A DNA stretch of 8,805 nt from positions 1 through 8,805 of the forward strand of contig JAFTAC010000181.1 in NCBI GenBank assembly GCA_017458805.1, given 5' to 3'. The notes beneath the pieces were generated by a model, which had not been told where the DNA came from, searched no databases, and worked only from the letters and a program-made list of their open reading frames with translations. This DNA comes from Victivallales bacterium. Its GTDB lineage: Bacteria; Verrucomicrobiota; Lentisphaeria; Oligosphaerales; Oligosphaeraceae. Each line of letters starts with the position of its first letter. Position 1 is the first letter of the stretch. Position numbers and translations under genes: made by a program. Shown here piece after piece: positions 5,723 to 8,805 of the stretch.

Positions 5723-7666
5723 CTAATCCAGACGCAACCGTCCGCCCTTTAGTATCAGTGCGCAATCCTCTGCCGAGAGCGAGTGCTTCAGCGCCACCTT
5801 GCGACTGCTTCCATCTGGCAACGTGAGAGTTGCCGCTATTTCAGCCCCCTCTTTAAGTTGGCTTGAGAGATTGTCGATGACAATGCGAGTGCCAGGGACA
5901 ATCGCCTCCAGGTCCGCCTCGTCCTTGAAGAGCAATGGCAGAATGCCGAAATTGACCAGGTTCGCGCTGATGATGCGCTCGATGCTCCGCGCGATGATAA
6001 GCCTCACGCCGAGGTACATCGGGCAAATCGCCGCGTGTTCGCGGGAAGAGCCCTGGCCGAAACTCATGCCGCCAACCACGGCTCCCGTAATCCCTTTCGC
6101 CTTCAGTGCCTCCGCACGTTCAGCAAAGGTGGGTTCGCCGTCCTTGTTGAAGCACTCAAACACAAAGCGCGAGTAACGCGGTATGTTGCTGCGGTACTTG
6201 AGGTAGGCCCCTGCGGGCATGATATGGTCGGTCGTAATCTTGTCGCCGACCTTCAGCAGCACTTCCGCCTCCAGGCGTTCTGGCAGCGGCGTGCATTCGG
6301 GCGGTGCGCCGATAGTCTCCAGGCGGACAATCTCCCCAGGCTTCTCGGGCGGCGGAATGATCATGCCGTCATCCACGGCGAACTCGGACGGCATCTCCCA
6401 CTTGGGGCAGGGTATCCCTAGCGTACGCGGGTCCGTCAAGACGCCCATCAATGCCGTCGCAACGGCGGTTTCAGGGCTGACAAGATAACACTGGTCGTTC
6501 TTCGTGCCCGTGCGGTTCAGGAAGTTGCGGTTGAAGGTGCGAACACTTACCGTCCCGCTGGCAGGACTGAACCCCTGCCCGATGCAGGGTCCGCAGGCGG
6601 ACTCCAGTATGCGGCAGCCCGCGCCCACCATGGAGGCCAGCGAACCATCCTGGCTCAGCATCTTCAGCACCTGGCGGCTGCCAGGCGCAATACCCAGCGA
6701 GAGTTTCTCGGAGACGTGTCGCCCGTCCAGCACCTTCGCCACCAGACGCATGTCCTTCAGGGAGCTGTTCGTGCAGGAGCCAATCAGCACCTGCGACACC
6801 GCCATCCCTGCTATCTCGGAGACAGGCTTCACATTCCCTGGATTCGAGGGGCACGCCGCCATCGGAACCAACTTACCAAGGTCAAGGTCAATGACGCGGT
6901 AGTACTCCGCGCCTTCGTCCGCCGCCAGAGGCTGCCATGCGCTCCCGCGCCCTTCCGCCTCCAGGAACGCCTTCGTGGCGTTGTCAGACGGGAACAGCGA
7001 AGTCGTCACGCCCAGTTCTGCGCCCATGTTCGTGATGGTCGCACGTTCGGGCACGCTCAGGCTCTCGACGCCTGGACCAAAATACTCCACGCTCGTGCCG
7101 ACATTCCCCTGGCTGCCCAGGATGGACAGCACCGTGAGGATCACATCCTTCGCGGAAACCCACTCGTTCAGCTTGCCCGTCAAACGGATGCCGACCACCT
7201 TCGGGCAGGTCAGCTTGAACGGCACACCCGCCATCGCCATCGCGACATCAAGTCCGCCAGCCCCCATGGCGACCATGCCGATGCCGCCGCCAGTCGGGGT
7301 GTGGGAGTCCGACCCAAGCAGGGTCTTGCCAGGCACGCCAAAACGCTCCAGATGCACCTGATGGCAGATGCCATTGCCTGGACGCGAAAAATAGACGCCC
7401 TTCGCCGCGCAGACACTTTGCAGGTAGATGTGGTCGTTGGGGTTCTCTGGCCCAATCTGCAAGGTGTTGTGGTCGATGTACTGCACGGAAAGCTCCGTCT
7501 TCACGCGTTCCACGCCCATCGCCTCCAGTTCCAAAAACGCCATCGTCCCCGTGGCATCCTGGCAAAGCGTCTGGTCTATGCGTATCTTGATTTCACTGCC
7601 TGGCTTCAGTTCGCCCTCCACCAGATGTGCAGCTAATATCTTCTCGGTCAATGTCTTGGCAGGCAT
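5723..7666 (-). CDS. acn: Aconitate hydratase (short, Aquifex-type)
   Basis: Interconverts citrate and isocitrate through cis-aconitate in the TCA/glyoxylate pathways, using a [4Fe-4S] cluster, in the cytoplasm. The 647 residues match the short aconitase group (about 640-660 residues), not the ~890-residue AcnA/AcnB types. The probable cluster ligands are C298 (IGSCTNSS), C358 and C361 (ESACGPCIGQG). Active-site motifs include LGSDSHTPTGGG (118-128) and, in the C-terminal swivel domain, SFGQGSSREHAA (535-546) with the catalytic-type Ser541 and Arg542. The related enzymes isopropylmalate and homoaconitate hydratase normally have split or shorter subunits; the single chain and motif set favour aconitase, though hydratase specificity is best confirmed by phylogeny. 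AGGAG lies 8 bases before the ATG, a strong ribosome site. The gene follows mrp after a 162-bp repeat-filled spacer and leads directly into the kinase. Confidence 0.92.
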   Translation of the reverse strand: MPAKTLTEKILAAHLVEGELKPGSEIKIRIDQTLCQDATGTMAFLELEAMGVERVKTELSVQYIDHNTLQIGPENPNDHIYLQSVCAAKGVYFSRPGNGICHQVHLERFGVPGKTLLGSDSHTPTGGGIGMVAMGAGGLDVAMAMAGVPFKLTCPKVVGIRLTGKLNEWVSAKDVILTVLSILGSQGNVGTSVEYFGPGVESLSVPERATITNMGAELGVTTSLFPSDNATKAFLEAEGRGSAWQPLAADEGAEYYRVIDLDLGKLVPMAACPSNPGNVKPVSEIAGMAVSQVLIGSCTNSSLKDMRLVAKVLDGRHVSEKLSLGIAPGSRQVLKMLSQDGSLASMVGAGCRILESACGPCIGQGFSPASGTVSVRTFNRNFLNRTGTKNDQCYLVSPETAVATALMGVLTDPRTLGIPCPKWEMPSEFAVDDGMIIPPPEKPGEIVRLETIGAPPECTPLPERLEAEVLLKVGDKITTDHIMPAGAYLKYRSNIPRYSRFVFECFNKDGEPTFAERAEALKAKGITGAVVGGMSFGQGSSREHAAICPMYLGVRLIIARSIERIISANLVNFGILPLLFKDEADLEAIVPGTRIVIDNLSSQLKEGAEIAATLTLPDGSSRKVALKHSLSAEDCALILKGGRLRLD

Positions 7667-7674
7667 ACTTGTTT

Positions 7675-7679
7675 CTCCT
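7675..7679 (-). promoter_or_regulatory. Strong ribosome binding site for aconitase
   Basis: The coding strand reads AGGAG eight bases before the aconitase ATG at 7666. It is the best Shine-Dalgarno match in the operon and lies just downstream of the repeat array, so aconitase can be translated independently of mrp. Confidence 0.75.
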
Positions 7680-7689
7680 GATATAGTAG

Positions 7690-7738
7690 TTAGTAGTTAG
7701 TGGTTAGTGGTTAGTGGTTAGTGGTTAGTGGTTAGTGG
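7690..7738 (+). repeat. Heptamer tandem array, (TTAGTGG) left arm
   Basis: Six perfect head-to-tail copies of TTAGTGG run from 7697 to 7738. They are preceded by one degenerate copy TTAGTAG at 7690-7696 and further TAGTAG-like remnants from 7685. It faces an oppositely oriented array at 7783-7831, giving a long inverted repeat in the mrp-aconitase spacer. Heptamer arrays of this kind resemble the short tandemly repeated repetitive sequences of some bacteria. No coding potential is seen. Confidence 0.9.
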
Positions 7739-7782
7739 CCAGTGCATTGTGCTTAGTTGTTAGTTACAAAGCTTATGCTAGA

Positions 7783-7831
7783 TAACTAACCACTAACCAC
7801 TAACCACTAACCACTAACCACTAACCACTTA
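7783..7831 (+). repeat. Heptamer tandem array, (CCACTAA) right arm
   Basis: Five perfect copies of CCACTAA run from 7790 to 7824, flanked by CCACTTA (7825-7831) and a degenerate TAACTAA (7783-7789). This is the reverse complement of the array at 7690-7738. With 7697-7738 paired to 7790-7831 the arms form a 42-bp stem with one mismatch and a 51-nt loop (7739-7789). The last unit contains the mrp stop codon. The loop itself holds TTAGTT-type decayed units (near 7753-7765), suggesting the array was once longer. Confidence 0.9.
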
Positions 7832-8683
7832 TTTCGTTGCATTCATGACCGCCTCGACCACAGGCCAAAAGGCCTTGACAGCAGGCGATTCAGAGGCTTC
7901 GTCCATGAAGGGTTTTCCTTCGTCCCCAGAGACGCCGATGGCGGGGTCAATCGGGATGCGCCCCAGGAAGGGCACGCCAGCCGCATCGGCCAGCTTCTGT
8001 CCGCCGCCTTGGTTGAAGATGTAGGTGACTTCACCGCAATGGGGGCAGACAAAGCCGCTCATGTTCTCAATGACGCCGATGATGGGCAGCTTCAGTTGTT
8101 CGCAGAAGTTCAGCGACTTGCGCACATCGGCAGCGGCGACCTCCTGCGGGGTCGTCACCAGCACCGCCTCGATGTCCCCCTGGAGGGTCTGGCAGACCCC
8201 CAGCGGCTCATCGCCCGTTCCAGGCGGACAATCCACCACGAGGTAGTCCAGCTCGCCCCAGGCGACATCCTTCAGAAACTGCTTGATGACGCCATACTTC
8301 ATCGGGCCACGCCAAATCACGGCACTGTCGCCATCGGGAAGGAAGAAGTTGACGGAAATGACTTTGACGGCACCCTTTTCCACTGGCAGGATTTTGTCCT
8401 CAACCTGATAGACGCTTTCATTGTTCAGCCCCAGCATCGTGGGGATGCTGGGCCCGTGGAAATCAACGTCCAGCAGGCCGACCTTCGCGCCCTTGCCCGC
8501 CAGTCCAAAGGCCAGATTCACGGCCACCGTGCTCTTGCCGACGCCGCCCTTGCCTGACAACACCACTATCTTGTGCTTGATGCCCGCCATCACGGCAGCC
8601 AGCTTGCGTTCATCCTCGCACTCCTGCGCATGTGACGCGCAGTGCGCGCAGTCATGGTTGCAATTTTCGTGTTCTTCGCTCAC
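7829..8683 (-). CDS. mrp: Mrp/ApbC (NBP35-like) iron-sulfur carrier P-loop ATPase
   Basis: A cytoplasmic ATPase that, in its family, binds a [4Fe-4S] cluster at a dimer interface and passes it to apo-proteins. The deviant Walker A is GKGGVGKST (44-52). DVDFHGPSIP (72-81), the switch motif DCPPGTGDEP (151-160) and TTPQEVAAADVRKS are all Mrp signatures. The cluster-binding CPHC motif gives C213 and C216. A short N-terminal cysteine cluster (C8, C12, C15, C22) precedes the P-loop and recalls the extra N-terminal cluster site of Nbp35, with different spacing. The 284-residue length is typical of the version without the DUF59 (MIP18) domain. The start is GTG at 8683, fixed by AAAGGA about 8 bases upstream; the MSEEHENC start fits well. 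It lies just before aconitase, a [4Fe-4S] enzyme and plausible client. Confidence 0.93.
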   Translation of the reverse strand: MSEEHENCNHDCAHCASHAQECEDERKLAAVMAGIKHKIVVLSGKGGVGKSTVAVNLAFGLAGKGAKVGLLDVDFHGPSIPTMLGLNNESVYQVEDKILPVEKGAVKVISVNFFLPDGDSAVIWRGPMKYGVIKQFLKDVAWGELDYLVVDCPPGTGDEPLGVCQTLQGDIEAVLVTTPQEVAAADVRKSLNFCEQLKLPIIGVIENMSGFVCPHCGEVTYIFNQGGGQKLADAAGVPFLGRIPIDPAIGVSGDEGKPFMDEASESPAVKAFWPVVEAVMNATK

Positions 8684-8690
8684 AACAACT

Positions 8691-8696
8691 ATCCTT
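8691..8696 (-). promoter_or_regulatory. Ribosome binding site supporting the GTG start of mrp
   Basis: The coding strand carries AAAGGA about 8 bases before GTG at 8683. No better in-frame start lies nearby upstream, so this site decides the unusual GTG start. Confidence 0.65.
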
Positions 8697-8715
8697 TGAT
8701 AATGTAGCTATGGTT

Positions 8716-8729
8716 AGAGGAATACCTCT
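8716..8729. promoter_or_regulatory. Small inverted repeat in the mrp leader
   Basis: AGAGG-AATA-CCTCT forms a perfect 5-bp hairpin, extended by flanking TT/AA. It lies at or just after the predicted transcription start of mrp, where an operator or 5' stabilising hairpin would be expected. It is short and could be chance. Confidence 0.3.
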
Positions 8730-8731
8730 TA

Positions 8732-8759
8732 ATTATAAAAATATAAGCTCTTTTGAAAA
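8732..8759 (-). promoter_or_regulatory. Possible sigma70-type promoter for the mrp operon
   Basis: On the minus strand a perfect TATAAT (complement of 8732-8737) is preceded, 16 bp away, by TTTTCA (complement of 8754-8759), four of six matches to TTGACA. The stretch 8684-8770 is markedly AT-rich compared with the coding DNA. A separate TTGACA (complement of 8786-8791) has no suitable -10 at normal spacing. The start would fall near 8725, leaving a ~40-base leader. Based on pattern only. Confidence 0.4.
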
Positions 8760-8805
8760 AAACGCAAATGAAAGAGGCACTTTAGTGTCAAGAAGGCACA
8801 ATCAA

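Noticed and set aside
6716..7636. Plus-strand open frame of 306 codons opposite aconitase
   Set aside because: It is the antisense shadow of the conserved aconitase sequence, rich in Arg/His/Ala with no domain.
7690..7831. CRISPR array or simple intrinsic terminator
   Set aside because: The 7-bp units are contiguous without spacers, so it is no CRISPR. The hairpin is not GC-rich and lacks a following U-tract, so a standard terminator is not supported.

Overview
The window is a GC-rich bacterial segment. It holds the 3' end of one plus-strand gene (3-767) and a seven-gene minus-strand block (8683 down to 801) that converges on it. The combination of genes suggests a member of the PVC group, most likely Lentisphaerota, Kiritimatiellota or a relative. 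The gene content pointing that way is a DUF4091/GH123 protein, a secreted discoidin-like protein, a beta-galactosidase-like C-terminus, a Hanks-type kinase and a short Aquifex-type aconitase. This placement is an inference from gene content and protein style; no rRNA or marker gene is present to prove it.

Layout in the direction of transcription of the minus block: an AT-rich leader with a possible promoter (8684-8805); an Mrp/ApbC Fe-S carrier ATPase with a GTG start (8683-7829); a 162-bp spacer occupied by an inverted pair of heptamer arrays (TTAGTGG)n / (CCACTAA)n; aconitate hydratase (7666-5723); a Ser/Thr protein kinase (5714-4926); a GH123-like glycosidase (4907-3270); a signal-peptide protein with a discoidin-like C-terminus (3244-2189); a flavin reductase-like protein with a repeat-derived N-terminal extension (2183-1383); and a DEDDh-type exonuclease (1379-801). 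From aconitase to exonuclease the gaps are only 8, 18, 25, 5 and 3 bp, so these six genes look like one operon. Mrp may be cotranscribed with them or separated by the repeat hairpin. A GC-rich hairpin at 780-799 sits between the two convergent stop codons.

Functional reading: Mrp (Fe-S cluster trafficking) directly before aconitase (a [4Fe-4S] enzyme) makes biochemical sense. The glycosidase and the secreted protein suggest glycan use, matching the carbohydrate-enzyme-like end of the plus-strand gene. The kinase between aconitase and GH123 has no obvious partner.

The two most unusual structures are not genes. One is the 42-bp-arm heptamer inverted repeat that contains the mrp stop codon. The other is a cluster of palindromic repeat units inside the 5' end of the flavin reductase reading frame, which is translated as an extra ~80 residues. 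No complete defence system, CRISPR array, transposase, tRNA or rRNA was seen.
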